Assembly (NCBI RefSeq): GCF_022549675.1
Contig: NZ_JAKZGR010000010.1
Span: 1-64,000 of the forward strand
Source of the DNA: Belliella kenyensis
GTDB taxonomy: Bacteria > Bacteroidota > Bacteroidia > Cytophagales > Cyclobacteriaceae
DNA length: 64,000 nucleotides
Reading direction: 5' to 3'
In this document: piece after piece, positions 1 through 9,184 of the stretch
Layout of the letters: the number at the start of each line of letters is the position of its first letter
How positions within the stretch are numbered: position 1 is the stretch's first letter
Program-made: the position numbers and the translations under genes
The notes under the pieces: model-generated
What the model saw: only the letters and a program-made list of their open reading frames with translations
What the model was told of the DNA's origin: nothing
Databases searched by the model: none

Positions 1-132
1 AAGCATCCAAAAAGCAACTTATTGGGATAGGTGTGTCCATACGGAAAATCCGAGTCATTTTCATACAAAAACTAATCCTAAATTGTACTTTTTCAATCCG
101 AAATTGACTCGTGGATCAAGGGTCAAATACAT

Positions 133-170
133 AAAAAAAGAAAGTAGAGCTTAGTTTAAACCCTACTTTC
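133..170 (-). terminator. Rho-independent terminator
   Basis: Read on the minus strand, an 8-bp stem (GAAAGTAG pairing with CTACTTTC, arms 163-170 and 140-147) is followed by seven T (133-139). It lies about 107 bases beyond the stop of the M16 protease gene and is the first terminator met by its transcript. Confidence 0.6.
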
Positions 171-199
171 TAATTCCTGACGAATTTTCCAATAAGCCC

Positions 200-241
200 T
201 AGATATATCGGAATGTAATTGGCAAAGTTCCGTATATCCAT
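200..241 (-). repeat. Solo end of the MITE-like repeat
   Basis: On the minus strand, starting at 241, 29 of the first 30 bases match the left end of the 150-bp element found at 30843-30992 and 42420-42569. Then 8 bases of the element are missing and the match resumes over CCGAT-TATCTA. The rest of the element and its right end are absent. It is either a decayed copy or an internally deleted relative. It sits downstream of the M16 protease gene. Confidence 0.65.
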
Positions 242-276
242 ATTTATTTCTTTTGTAAGTTAAGATTAGAAACACT

Positions 277-3069
277 TTATTTGGCAGGGAACCGCTGGAT
301 CTCAAGCAAATTCTCAGGTGTCAGGAAAGCTATCGCTGCTTCTTGAATACGGTCGGCCGTTACAGCTTCTATGGAAGCTTTACCGTCTAGGATGCTTTCC
401 CATTCAAATCCATAAGTTCTTATAGCTGACATTTGACCATTCCAAAAATTGTTCCTTTTCAGATTTTCCTCATAAGCTATTCTTCTTTTTTCCTTTACCT
501 TATTAAGGTCATCTTCTGTCGGGCCGTTTTCTTGTATCTTTCTCACTTCTTTCCAAGCTGCCTCCGTCAATTTGTCCACCATATCTGGACTGCATGGGAA
601 TTGGATAGAAAAACTGAAATTGTCTACAGGCTGAATACTCATGCTTCCACTTGCTCCAGCACCATAGACGCCACCAATTTCTTCTCTAAGGTTTTCGATC
701 AATTTGATCGTAAGGATTTCACCTAAGTAGCTGATATCAGCTGCTTTTTTGCGATCGTAAGTTGTTTCGCCTGAGAAAAACATAATAACTTGAGACTTTT
801 CATCTGTGCCCACTTCGATTCTCTCTTTTTTACCTCTTGGTCTACGGATACCTAAATCTACAAACTCATCTTTTTGGTCTGGATTGCCAGGTAGGCTTCC
901 GATGTATTGCTCTATCAAAGGCTTGAAAGTAGCTAGGTCAATGTTTCCTGTAAAGAAAAATTCAAAATTGGCAGCGTTAGAAAATCTATCTGCATAGATT
1001 TCTAGACCTCTATCAATATCAATTTGATCATAATCCTCTGGGTCAAATATTCCACTAGCTCTTGGATGACCATTTGCCAGGATTTTATTGATAGCTTTTG
1101 AAAATTGAAAATCTGGATTGGCTTGCGCTCCTTCAAGTTGTGTCTTTTGATTGGCTTTATATACTTCATAAAGCTCAGCATCTTTGCGTGGTTTTGAAAA
1201 GTATAAATGCATCAACTGCATGGCGGTCTCTAGATCCTTTGGTGAAGTCACCCCTGATATAGATTGTGAATATGTGCTGATATTAGGCGTCAAAGACACA
1301 GTTTTTCCAGCCATTACTTTTTTTAAATCTGTTGGAGAAAAATCTCCTATACCCATGACATTGACCATCACACCAGCATTGCTAGCAGTCAAATGATCTT
1401 CATCGGCATACAATGATGTGCCTCCTTTTCCAATCACATTGATAAGTATCTCATCATTTTTGAAATCAGTAGATTTGATAAATACTTTTGCTCCGTTTGA
1501 TAGGGTCAGCTCTTGTATGTCTACAGATGCTATGTTTTCTGAAGAGGTTATTTTACCTGCTTTTGGTAGGTCAGTAATGAGGTCTTCAGCCAATAGTTTT
1601 TCTTCGTATGGTGTCAGTTGCATCTGCTCTACCGCATCAAAGAGTGCTAGCACTTCCTCTTCCCTTGGCAGGTTCTCTTTTTCCTTGTCTGGAGCTGTGA
1701 TCACAATGACCCTGTTGTCATCTCTTACAAGCACTTTGGCCAAAGCATTGATTTCTTCCAGGCTGATTTGAGGCATTACTTCTTGGTAGAACTCATATCT
1801 CCACTGCTGATCTTCTGCAAAGCTTCCCTCAAGGAAATGGGATACATATTTGCCTACCAAGGATCCTGATTCCGCTTTGTTCATCTCCTTTGCAGCTCTT
1901 TCAGCTGAATTCATCAAGGATTTTTTGACTCTTTCTAATTCTTGATCGGTGAATCCAAATTGAGCTACCCGCTCATTTTCTTCTATCAGTGCCTTTATGG
2001 CTATACTCGCTTTGCCTGGAGCCACTGCCCCAGAAGTTGAGAAATAGTCTAGATCTCTTACAAAATTGCCATATCCTGCTCCTGCATAGATGAATGGTGC
2101 ATCGGACTTTTGCCTGATTTCATCCAACCTTTGACTAAGCATGCCACTGTACAATCTCCTCTTTAGAATGTTTTTGTAATCTTCTACCGTCTTGGTAGGT
2201 AGAGCTTTATGCTTATAATACAGCTGAATCTGTATCCCGGGTGATTCGTGATCAGTAGCGATAGTTACGAAAGTTTCATCGTGCTCTGGCACTGTGAAAG
2301 ATTGCCTTTCTTTTGAATCTTTTGGATTTTCTAGTCCAGAAAAGAATTCTTGAATCAAAGCTTCTAATTTGTCGGGATCTTCATCACCCACTGCCACTAC
2401 TGCCATCAGATCTGGCCTATACCAATCTTTATAAAACCTTCTGATTGTCTCGTATTCGAAGTTTTCGACTATATCCATCTTTCCGATAGGAAGTCTATCT
2501 GCATATTTGCTATCATGAAGTAATACAGGTAAAAATTTGTCCCTGATTCTTTGGCTATAACCTTGGCCTGTTCGCCATTCTTCTACAATTATCCCTCTCT
2601 CTCCATCGATATCATCTTCTTCCATCAGTACGCCCCCAGCCCAATCTGCTAGAACCATAAATCCGCTCCTAAGTTTTTCCTCATCATCTGAAGGTATAGG
2701 TAATATATAGACTGTTTCATCAAAACCTGTATAAGCATTCAAATCACCACCAAATGACACACCAATTGATTGTAAGTAGCTTATCAGTTCATTTTTTTCA
2801 AAATTTCTTGTTCCATTGAAAGCCATGTGCTCCGTAAAATGAGCTAAACCTGCTTGGTCATCTTCTTCCAAAATGGACCCTACATTGACGGCAAGTCTTA
2901 GTTCTACTTTCTTCTCAGGCTTTGGATTTTGCTGCACATAGTAGGTCAGTCCATTGGCTAATTTTCCAGTTCTCACACGAGAATCTAGAGGGACATCATT
3001 TTGTGCGAGACTAGGTAAAGTGCTTATTAGCCAAATGCCTATCAAAATCAACGTATATTTTGTTTTCAT
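277..3069 (-). CDS. Secreted M16 family zinc protease
   Basis: Zinc metalloprotease of the pitrilysin/PqqL type, expected to cut peptides in the periplasm or at the cell surface. The inverted zinc motif HFTEH is at about residues 77-81, followed by the usual N-terminal active-domain sequence. At 930 residues it has the two tandem M16 units of this family; the second lacks HxxEH, as is typical. I start at ATG 3069, because the protein then opens with a clean signal peptide (MKTKYTLILIG...SLAQ). An upstream in-frame ATG at 3105 would put 12 polar and aromatic residues before it. It is transcribed alone and ends at a hairpin near 133-170. The exact substrate is not visible. Confidence 0.9.
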   Translation of the reverse strand: MKTKYTLILIGIWLISTLPSLAQNDVPLDSRVRTGKLANGLTYYVQQNPKPEKKVELRLAVNVGSILEEDDQAGLAHFTEHMAFNGTRNFEKNELISYLQSIGVSFGGDLNAYTGFDETVYILPIPSDDEEKLRSGFMVLADWAGGVLMEEDDIDGERGIIVEEWRTGQGYSQRIRDKFLPVLLHDSKYADRLPIGKMDIVENFEYETIRRFYKDWYRPDLMAVVAVGDEDPDKLEALIQEFFSGLENPKDSKERQSFTVPEHDETFVTIATDHESPGIQIQLYYKHKALPTKTVEDYKNILKRRLYSGMLSQRLDEIRQKSDAPFIYAGAGYGNFVRDLDYFSTSGAVAPGKASIAIKALIEENERVAQFGFTDQELERVKKSLMNSAERAAKEMNKAESGSLVGKYVSHFLEGSFAEDQQWRYEFYQEVMPQISLEEINALAKVLVRDDNRVIVITAPDKEKENLPREEEVLALFDAVEQMQLTPYEEKLLAEDLITDLPKAGKITSSENIASVDIQELTLSNGAKVFIKSTDFKNDEILINVIGKGGTSLYADEDHLTASNAGVMVNVMGIGDFSPTDLKKVMAGKTVSLTPNISTYSQSISGVTSPKDLETAMQLMHLYFSKPRKDAELYEVYKANQKTQLEGAQANPDFQFSKAINKILANGHPRASGIFDPEDYDQIDIDRGLEIYADRFSNAANFEFFFTGNIDLATFKPLIEQYIGSLPGNPDQKDEFVDLGIRRPRGKKERIEVGTDEKSQVIMFFSGETTYDRKKAADISYLGEILTIKLIENLREEIGGVYGAGASGSMSIQPVDNFSFSIQFPCSPDMVDKLTEAAWKEVRKIQENGPTEDDLNKVKEKRRIAYEENLKRNNFWNGQMSAIRTYGFEWESILDGKASIEAVTADRIQEAAIAFLTPENLLEIQRFPAK

Positions 3070-3251
3070 AATTTTTGTAAATTCAAACATTTGGTAAAAT
3101 ATCATATCAACTTTAGATTTGGAAAAATGAAATGTTATAATGTGTTAATTCTTATCATTTTGATTATGAATGCAGATTTCTTGATACAATAGGATATGAT
3201 TGTCCATTGCTAGACTGTAGGAAACATTTATACAAATAAAAGATCACTTCT

Positions 3252-3725
3252 CTATTCATGATGATATGGCTCATTTCTCAATATGGTATATGCCCGATAT
3301 ACCTGTTCTATGAAAAAAGGGCGTACCATTTGATGTGAAAATGTCATCTTGGAAAGGGATATTTTTCCGTTTGACCTTTGATAAACTGCTTCTGAAAAAC
3401 CATAAGGTCCACCGATAACGAAGATGAGTTGCTTTAACCCCGCATTCATCTTTTTTTGCATGAAATTAGAAAAATCTATTGAACTGTATTGCTTACCATG
3501 CTCATCCAAAAGTATCAACTCATCCGATGGTAGGATTTTTTTCAAGATGAGCTCGCCCTCTTTTTCTTTTTGAATCAGCTCTGAGAGTGATTTAGAATTT
3601 TTCAAATCTGGAATGATTTCCAACTCAAATTTGATATAAAAATTTACACGTTTGGTGTATTCATCGATCAAATCGACAATTGATTTGTGGTCTGTTTTAC
3701 CTACTGCTATGAGCTTGATTTGCAT
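3252..3725 (-). CDS. rlmH: 23S rRNA pseudouridine-1915 N3-methyltransferase
   Basis: SPOUT-class methyltransferase that methylates N3 of pseudouridine 1915 in helix 69 of 23S rRNA, using S-adenosylmethionine. The 157-residue length is standard for RlmH. Visible family marks are the N-terminal MQIKLIAVGK strand, LLDEHGKQYSS, the knot motif VIGGPYGFS, and the C-terminal tail ending YRAYTILRNEPYHHE, whose Tyr-His-His is the family's conserved end. It stands alone on the minus strand between the M16 protease and a T-rich spacer. Identification is firm. Confidence 0.96.
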   Translation of the reverse strand: MQIKLIAVGKTDHKSIVDLIDEYTKRVNFYIKFELEIIPDLKNSKSLSELIQKEKEGELILKKILPSDELILLDEHGKQYSSIDFSNFMQKKMNAGLKQLIFVIGGPYGFSEAVYQRSNGKISLSKMTFSHQMVRPFFIEQVYRAYTILRNEPYHHE

Positions 3726-4105
3726 GATGCAAAGTTACTTTTGATTTTTAATAAAATGATAATCTTATATTGAATGTTTCGATTCAGGAGTTTTCAGTGT
3801 TTTTCTCTATTTTTTCATTGCAATTATGTTTTATTATTTATTGATGATGCCATTTCAGTATTCTTTTTAAAATGAAAATAAATAGGTGGCATATTTATTA
3901 TAAATTGTCTTTTTAGAAATATATGTTGTCAGGATGTTGTTTTAATTAAAAATATTTCTTCGAAAAATACATGAACGATTGATTAATAGAGCTGTGTGTG
4001 ACTTTTTTGTCACTTTTGTTTTTTTTTGAAAAAAAATGTAACTGATTGATAAACAAAGTACTGCCTTTTTGAATTTATAAGCCATAAACCAAAAACTATT
4101 TAACT
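3726..4105. other. Intergenic spacer, 380 bp, very AT-rich
   Basis: Divergent spacer between rlmH (minus) and the fasciclin gene (plus). It is dominated by A and T runs and holds no ORF with coding character. I see no clean TTG/TAnnTTTG promoter pair or strong hairpin, although both genes must have their promoters here. Confidence 0.5.
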
Positions 4106-4609
4106 ATGAAAAAATTACTAGCATTTGCTTTGATGGTTGCTTTTTTTACAACCACAGCATTCACTCTAAACAATGACTCAAGTTTAAAATCAGCTGATGC
4201 TGACATCGTTGACTTGGCCGCACAGACTGATTTTCTTTCTACACTAGTGGCTGCTGTAAAAGCTGGAGACTTGGTAGATGTACTCAAAGGAGATGGTCCT
4301 TTCACTGTATTTGCTCCAAGTAATGAAGCTTTTGCAAAGCTACCTGCAGGAACAGTAGAGACACTTCTGAAGCCTGAAAACAAAGATCAGCTGGTGCAAA
4401 TATTAACATATCATGTCGTACCAGGAAAAGTTTACTCAAAAGACTTAAAAGATGGTATGACAGCAACTACTGCTCAGGGAAAAGATGTGAAAATATCTTT
4501 GAAAGATGGAAAAGCAAAAGTAAATGGAGCTGCTGTAACTACAGCTGACATTGAAGCTTCAAATGGTGTAGTTCATGTGATTGACTCAGTCATCATGCCA
4601 TCTATGTAA
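4106..4609 (+). CDS. Secreted fasciclin (FAS1) domain protein
   Basis: A single FAS1 domain behind a signal peptide ([20 protein letters not shown]). The H1 box [17 protein letters not shown], the central [10 protein letters not shown] and the C-terminal H2 box [13 protein letters not shown] are all present, so the domain is complete in 167 residues. FAS1 domains act in adhesion and matrix contact; in Bacteroidota such stand-alone proteins are periplasmic or extracellular, and the ligand is unknown. It is monocistronic, ends in a strong hairpin terminator at 4634-4669, and has a long AT-rich leader region. No lipobox cysteine is seen, so it is not a lipoprotein. Confidence 0.93.
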   Translation: MKKLLAFALMVAFFTTTAFTLNNDSSLKSADADIVDLAAQTDFLSTLVAAVKAGDLVDVLKGDGPFTVFAPSNEAFAKLPAGTVETLLKPENKDQLVQILTYHVVPGKVYSKDLKDGMTATTAQGKDVKISLKDGKAKVNGAAVTTADIEASNGVVHVIDSVIMPSM

Positions 4610-4633
4610 TATGAGATTTTGAAAATTACCAAT

Positions 4634-4669
4634 AAAAAAGGCCTTCTCTCTAGCAAAAAGGCCTTTTTT
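4634..4669 (+). terminator. Rho-independent terminator of the fasciclin gene
   Basis: A 12-bp stem (AAAAAAGGCCTT with AAGGCCTTTTTT), 12-base loop, ending in a T run, 24 bases after the stop codon. Confidence 0.85.
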
Positions 4670-4808
4670 ATTGATTTATACCTGAAAATGATTTAAGAAT
4701 ACTATTAAATAGTAGCGTTAGCTTTTTGATAAATAGTTGGAATTTGTAAAATTCGAGATATTGCTAACAATTTTTCAATAAAGCATGCCAAGTATTTACT
4801 TCTATACC

Positions 4809-5288
4809 TTAAGATTCACTGATGTAGCCTTTCCTTTTAAGGATAGTTTCTACAAATCTTTTATCATTTTCAGAATTGAAAATTTTATAAGGAAGGTGAA
4901 TAAATTGAGCTTTGGACATGACTAGAACGAACGCATCTTTTGTCTGTTGTACACTCTTGATCATCCCCCAGTTCACAGGCATACCTTGTTTTGCATTCAG
5001 TTTCATTAGGATTTGTCTGCTATCTATTTCATAAGCAAGCTTCTCAAACATTACCTTGTTTTGCTCCATTTGAGTGACTCCAGTAAATTGAATGACCCAA
5101 AAAAGAATATAGAGGATATAGGCCAATATAGCCATGCTTATCCACCACCAGGATGGGATCCATAAGTACCCACATCCAATAGCAATAGCAATCAGAATTA
5201 CCCACCATTGTTCCTTGAGTACATTGACCAGCCCCATTTTTATATAAGTACCAGCTTCAAGTTTGTATTTTTTTGTTTTTACTATCAT
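4809..5288 (-). CDS. Two-helix membrane protein, YcxB-like
   Basis: A 159-residue inner-membrane protein. After a basic N terminus there are two hydrophobic helices (about 29-45 and 50-70, tryptophan-rich). A soluble C-terminal half follows, with the pattern FEKLAYEID..QILMKL...PVNWGMIKSVQQTKDAFVLVMSKAQFIHLPYKIF. That layout (two helices, then a small PH-like beta domain that reads like a self-recognition sequence) resembles the YcxB-like family, whose function is unknown. The assignment rests on pattern only. It is monocistronic and divergent from the small gene at 5457. Confidence 0.6.
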   Translation of the reverse strand: MIVKTKKYKLEAGTYIKMGLVNVLKEQWWVILIAIAIGCGYLWIPSWWWISMAILAYILYILFWVIQFTGVTQMEQNKVMFEKLAYEIDSRQILMKLNAKQGMPVNWGMIKSVQQTKDAFVLVMSKAQFIHLPYKIFNSENDKRFVETILKRKGYISES

Positions 5289-5456
5289 TATGCTAATTTT
5301 TCAGTGTGCAAATATCCGATGATCTCTGATATTTACCAAGCTAAAGCTTAAACCTTTGGCAATTTTTACGGTTTATAGAATAAATTTGAAATAGTTCTTG
5401 TCAAATGATTGAAAGTTTGAACTATATATCATAACTTAAGGGAAATTTTCGCAAAT

Positions 5457-5687
5457 ATGAGTAGCCTGTTAGTCGATTTAATTCTCCTCGGACTCGCCTA
5501 TGTGGTGCTGATATATATTGTAGCTACACTTACCAAACCTCATGCTCAAAAAGGTAAAAATAAAGGCGAAGATGGAGAAGGGGGAGTAGAAGATTATACT
5601 CCGCCAAAGATTGATTTGCCTCCAGGTGTGATATGGTATTCGGAATTAGAAAAATCCAAATCTGATCAAGCAACAATTGAGTTCTAA
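5457..5687 (+). CDS. Small single-helix membrane protein
   Basis: A 76-residue protein of no family I recognise. Residues about 4-25 form one transmembrane helix (LLVDLILLGLAYVVLIYIVA). A basic Lys-rich stretch and an acidic Gly/Glu stretch follow, then a proline-rich segment (YTPPKIDLPPGVIWY). The start ATG is preceded by an A-rich leader, as usual in this genome. It sits between two minus-strand genes. The biased, non-random composition supports a real gene, but the function is unknown. Confidence 0.55.
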   Translation: MSSLLVDLILLGLAYVVLIYIVATLTKPHAQKGKNKGEDGEGGVEDYTPPKIDLPPGVIWYSELEKSKSDQATIEF

Positions 5688-5745
5688 TTTAAATCAAATG
5701 AAGCTGTAGAGAAAGTTTTCTATTTTTATATCTCCTAACTTATTC

Positions 5746-6168
5746 TTAGTTACATTTATTGCAAATTCCTTGAATCAAAAGATTCGTTTCCTTATTAATA
5801 AAACCTTCTGGAAGTTTGATTTTCGGTAATGTTGAGTCTTCCAGGCAGATGGTTTTTCCACATTTTTCACATTTGAAATGTACATGTTCATGGTCGTGAT
5901 GATGGTCTCCTTTGGTATGGTCATGCGAACATAGGGCATATTTAGTAGCACCACTATCATCAAGTACTTTGTGTATGAGGTCTTTTTCCAAAAAAGTTTT
6001 CAAAGTACGGTACAAAGTCACTCTGTCAAAATCGTCTTTTAGAACAAACTCTAAATCTGCGTGGGAAAGTGCCGCATCTTTGTCTAAAAAAGTTTTCAAT
6101 ACTTCTTGTCTGCAGCTTGTTACGCGAAGATCATGATCTTGTAATATTTTCAATGGAGAAATAGCCAT
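5746..6168 (-). CDS. Fur-family metal-responsive repressor
   Basis: Winged-helix metalloregulator of the Fur/Zur/PerR family, 140 residues from ATG 6168. An upstream start at 6225 would add 19 residues not usual for the family. The DNA-binding helix region is DDFDRVTLYRTLKTF. Two CxxC zinc sites are present (C100/C103 in CEKCGKTIC and C136/C139 in CNKC), and a striking His-rich segment (about 82-97, HDHTKGDHHHDHEHVHF) replaces the usual sensor loop. The His cluster suggests zinc rather than iron sensing, but this is inference. A Fur-type palindrome lies upstream of the CobW operon at 12085, making this gene product a candidate regulator of it. Confidence 0.88.
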   Translation of the reverse strand: MAISPLKILQDHDLRVTSCRQEVLKTFLDKDAALSHADLEFVLKDDFDRVTLYRTLKTFLEKDLIHKVLDDSGATKYALCSHDHTKGDHHHDHEHVHFKCEKCGKTICLEDSTLPKIKLPEGFINKETNLLIQGICNKCN

Positions 6169-6250
6169 GCGTTTAGGTACATTTTCTGAATAGGTAAAAA
6201 TAGAGATAATTTTCCTTTCTACCACAATTTCACCCTACAGCATAAGCAGA

Positions 6251-6276
6251 AAGGCTACTGGATTCCCAGTAGCCTT
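6251..6276 (-). terminator. Hairpin terminator after the DUF5117 protease
   Basis: An 11-bp perfect stem (AAGGCTACTGG with CCAGTAGCCTT), 4-base loop, 25 bases beyond the stop at 6302. The T run on the minus strand is short (TTTCTG), so termination may be incomplete. Confidence 0.6.
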
Positions 6277-6301
6277 TTGATAAGTCATGATTTGCTTGAT
6301 T

Positions 6302-8821
6302 TTATTTTGGGTCTAAGATAAGCTTGATACGTTCCAAAGCATCTTCAAGGTGAAGTTTTGATGCCCTATCCGAGGTTTTTCCAATTGCAGAAGAGACTTG
6401 CCTTTGGAGAGTTTTGAGCTCTCCTCTTACTATTGGTCTGATATCGGACTGGGAAGCATTGATCACAGGACCAAATCTTCTCGTCATTGGAGAATTTGGC
6501 TCATCATTGGTCATTAGGTATTCAAGTCTTTCGATATGTGCTCTCTGTAAAGTTCTCCTATGAATGTCTATAGCTTTGCCAGAAGGCAATTCTGTCCAAA
6601 TACCTCCCCTTAGGTCATCAAACAATTCGAGCATACTGTAGGCATTTTTACTATTCAATGCCTCATTTTCGATTACTCTGCCGAGCCTGCCCCAGTCTAG
6701 GATACCATTGAGAGTTCCTACTTGTACAGCTCTGATTCTTTCAATTGCTCCAAAATCTCCAATTCGGGAAATTATTTCTTGATCCATCAACCATGTCGGA
6801 GTGGAAAATAACTCCTTGTTTAGGAATTGTACTGCTCTTTTTTGTGTCACTTTGTCTGTATGAACATATACTGGCTCACCTTGACCAGTTGATTTGTATA
6901 GTTCATACACACCACCTACATTGGTTCTCACATGACCCATGTACCGATTGTATTGTCCGATAACCTGTCCATACATCTCTTCAAGATCAGCATAATCTTT
7001 GTAAGGTTTGTCTTCTTCTGCTGTCCAAAGTATAAGATTTGGTAGGATGACTTTCAAGTTTTTGATTCCATAGTCTGATGCTTTCATGGCATCATCTCCT
7101 AGGTCTTCACTCTGTGTACTCGGATCGTAATTATTTCCTTGACGACCAAATCTGTAGATTGGGTCATCAGCTTTTTCCAATATCCATTGATCCAGAATAG
7201 GTTGCTCATCTTCTGGAGTCTTGGCATCGAGGATAGGCTTATAACCCCACATGATTGAGTACTTGTCATATGGGCCTACGTTTGGCATGAGGCTTACGTC
7301 CTTGTCACCTGGCTGTGCGATGTAGTTGAATCTGGCATAATCCATGATAGAAGGGGCAGTGCTATACTTAGCTGTAAAGGTAGCAGAGCGCAGTGAGTCT
7401 ACTGGATAAGCATGTGAAGAAGCAAAATTGTGTGGTAGTCCCAATGTATGACCCACCTCATGTGAGGATACAAACTGAATCAATCTGCCCATCACTTCTT
7501 CTCGGAAGTTTACACCTCTAGCCTCTGGATTCACGGCTGCTGTTTGTATAAAGAACCAGTTTCTTAGCAGGTTCATTACGTTGTGATACCATCCGATATC
7601 AGACTCTATGATTTCTCCAGACCTTGGGTCAGATACGTGAGGTCCATATGCATTTTGTATATCTGAAGCAAAATACCTGATTACTGAATACCTTGCGTCC
7701 TCTGGACTCCAATCGGGGTCTTCTTCTTTAGTGGGCGCATCTTTTGCAATGATGGCGTTTTTGAAGCCTGCTAGCTCGAAAGCTGCCTGCCAATCTTCAA
7801 CTCCTTGCTTCAGGTAAGGTATCCACTGACTTGGAGTGGCTGGGTCGATGTAGAATACGATCGGCTTTTTAGGCTCTACTAGTTCACCATTTCGGTATTT
7901 TTCGTAATCTTCTTCTTTGACCTCTAATCTCCATCTGTCCAAAAATCTCTGGGAAGTAGCCTTCTGCTGATCCAAACCGTAATCTACAACAGATCTGCTG
8001 AACCAGCCAACACGTCTATCAGCAAGCCTTTTCATCATGGGTTCTTTAGGGAGTAGAACCATCGAAGAATTCATCTCTACGGTGATCAGCCCAGTGCTTG
8101 AATTGGAAGGAGGGTCAGTAGCTGCGTATGTCATGACATAGCGAGCTTCGATGTTCATTGGAAATGTGCTTATTCTGTCGATGTATGACCTGTCAGTGTC
8201 TAGTCTAGTGACTTTGTATTGTGTTCTGTTGTTTTTTGGTAGGCCAAGAGCCTGTACATCTTTGCTGAAAAGATCGGTGACTTCAATCACTACCCCTTTG
8301 TCATCCTTAGCTAATGCCTTGATATCAAACTTTTGAAGGATTGGTTCTAAGTTTGAATTTTTTACTGCTATTGCTATAGGCAGTGAATCCGCCGCAGTAT
8401 TTGTGTATGAAACTACCCTCAGCAGCACATTGTCTTTGTCTCTGTCCCATCTCACGAGTAGGGTGTTTGTACGTTCTCCTCCATATCCGATTCCTTCGGC
8501 AGTTCTGGCTATGGTGGTGACGATGAGCATCTCCCTACCAAGCATTTCTTCAGGGATTTCATAAAAAAATTTACCCTCTAGCTCATGAACATTGAATAGG
8601 CCTTCTTTAGATTTGGCTTTGGAGGTAATTACTTCTTGAAATGGTTTTGGGCCAGATTTGGTGGTTTGAGGTTTTTGGGAAGTACTTGTTTCTGTGGGTG
8701 GGGTGGAGGAAGCCTTGTTTTTTTTCTTCTGGGCCATTGTGTCTTGTGCAAAGAGCAATGAACCCAATACTAGCGCTCCCATGAATCCTTGACGGATTTT
8801 GGTGAGGGTATAATTCTTCAT
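6302..8821 (-). CDS. Secreted zinc metalloprotease, DUF5117/DUF5118 type
   Basis: A large (839-residue) secreted zinc-dependent protease of the DUF5117-DUF5118-DUF4953 group, common in Bacteroidota. The metzincin-like zinc motif HEVGHTLGLPH is at about residues 454-464 (HExxHxxGxxH). The N terminus from ATG 8821 reads as a signal peptide ending in MAQ, then a Lys/Thr/Ser/Pro-rich linker. Earlier in-frame ATGs exist at 8839 and 8866 but would lengthen the positive N-region. No type IX sorting domain is obvious at the C terminus, so it probably remains periplasmic or on the outer membrane. The substrate is unknown. It is transcribed alone and ends at the hairpin 6251-6276. Confidence 0.88.
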   Translation of the reverse strand: MKNYTLTKIRQGFMGALVLGSLLFAQDTMAQKKKNKASSTPPTETSTSQKPQTTKSGPKPFQEVITSKAKSKEGLFNVHELEGKFFYEIPEEMLGREMLIVTTIARTAEGIGYGGERTNTLLVRWDRDKDNVLLRVVSYTNTAADSLPIAIAVKNSNLEPILQKFDIKALAKDDKGVVIEVTDLFSKDVQALGLPKNNRTQYKVTRLDTDRSYIDRISTFPMNIEARYVMTYAATDPPSNSSTGLITVEMNSSMVLLPKEPMMKRLADRRVGWFSRSVVDYGLDQQKATSQRFLDRWRLEVKEEDYEKYRNGELVEPKKPIVFYIDPATPSQWIPYLKQGVEDWQAAFELAGFKNAIIAKDAPTKEEDPDWSPEDARYSVIRYFASDIQNAYGPHVSDPRSGEIIESDIGWYHNVMNLLRNWFFIQTAAVNPEARGVNFREEVMGRLIQFVSSHEVGHTLGLPHNFASSHAYPVDSLRSATFTAKYSTAPSIMDYARFNYIAQPGDKDVSLMPNVGPYDKYSIMWGYKPILDAKTPEDEQPILDQWILEKADDPIYRFGRQGNNYDPSTQSEDLGDDAMKASDYGIKNLKVILPNLILWTAEEDKPYKDYADLEEMYGQVIGQYNRYMGHVRTNVGGVYELYKSTGQGEPVYVHTDKVTQKRAVQFLNKELFSTPTWLMDQEIISRIGDFGAIERIRAVQVGTLNGILDWGRLGRVIENEALNSKNAYSMLELFDDLRGGIWTELPSGKAIDIHRRTLQRAHIERLEYLMTNDEPNSPMTRRFGPVINASQSDIRPIVRGELKTLQRQVSSAIGKTSDRASKLHLEDALERIKLILDPK

Positions 8822-9184
8822 ATAGATTTTAGTTGACATAAATTTAACTTTGAAGTTAAGCCTCAATTTTAATTTTTGTGTGAAGGCTTGAGTTTAAATT
8901 TGACAAGCGGTGCTTCAATTCAATAGGTGGCTCGAAGTCGATTTTTATAGAAAAAACTATTGGGGAATAAATGCTAATTTTTAGGTCTTAAGATAATCTT
9001 ATATTTGCAATTTGGAGCATTCATAAAGTATGTTTTATTAAGTTTTGGCTGAATCAAAAATGGATCTTGTTTTTGAGGCAAGATTTTTGTTTAATTTTGC
9101 ACTGCGAATTCATTTTGCGTTCAGTTTTTCGAAAACTTAAACCTTTGAACTTAATTAAATTTTAAATTGTAAAAAATCGTAATT
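8822..9184. other. Divergent intergenic region before mscS
   Basis: 363 bp between the protease (minus) and the MscS gene (plus). It holds two TAnnTTTG-type -10-like boxes for the plus strand, TATATTTG at 9000-9007 and TAATTTTG at 9092-9099; the second has a TTG 22 bases upstream at 9067-9069. A weak hairpin (ATCTTG..CAAGAT then TTTTTG) at about 9064-9090 lies between them and could attenuate the upstream start. No coding potential is seen. Confidence 0.4.
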
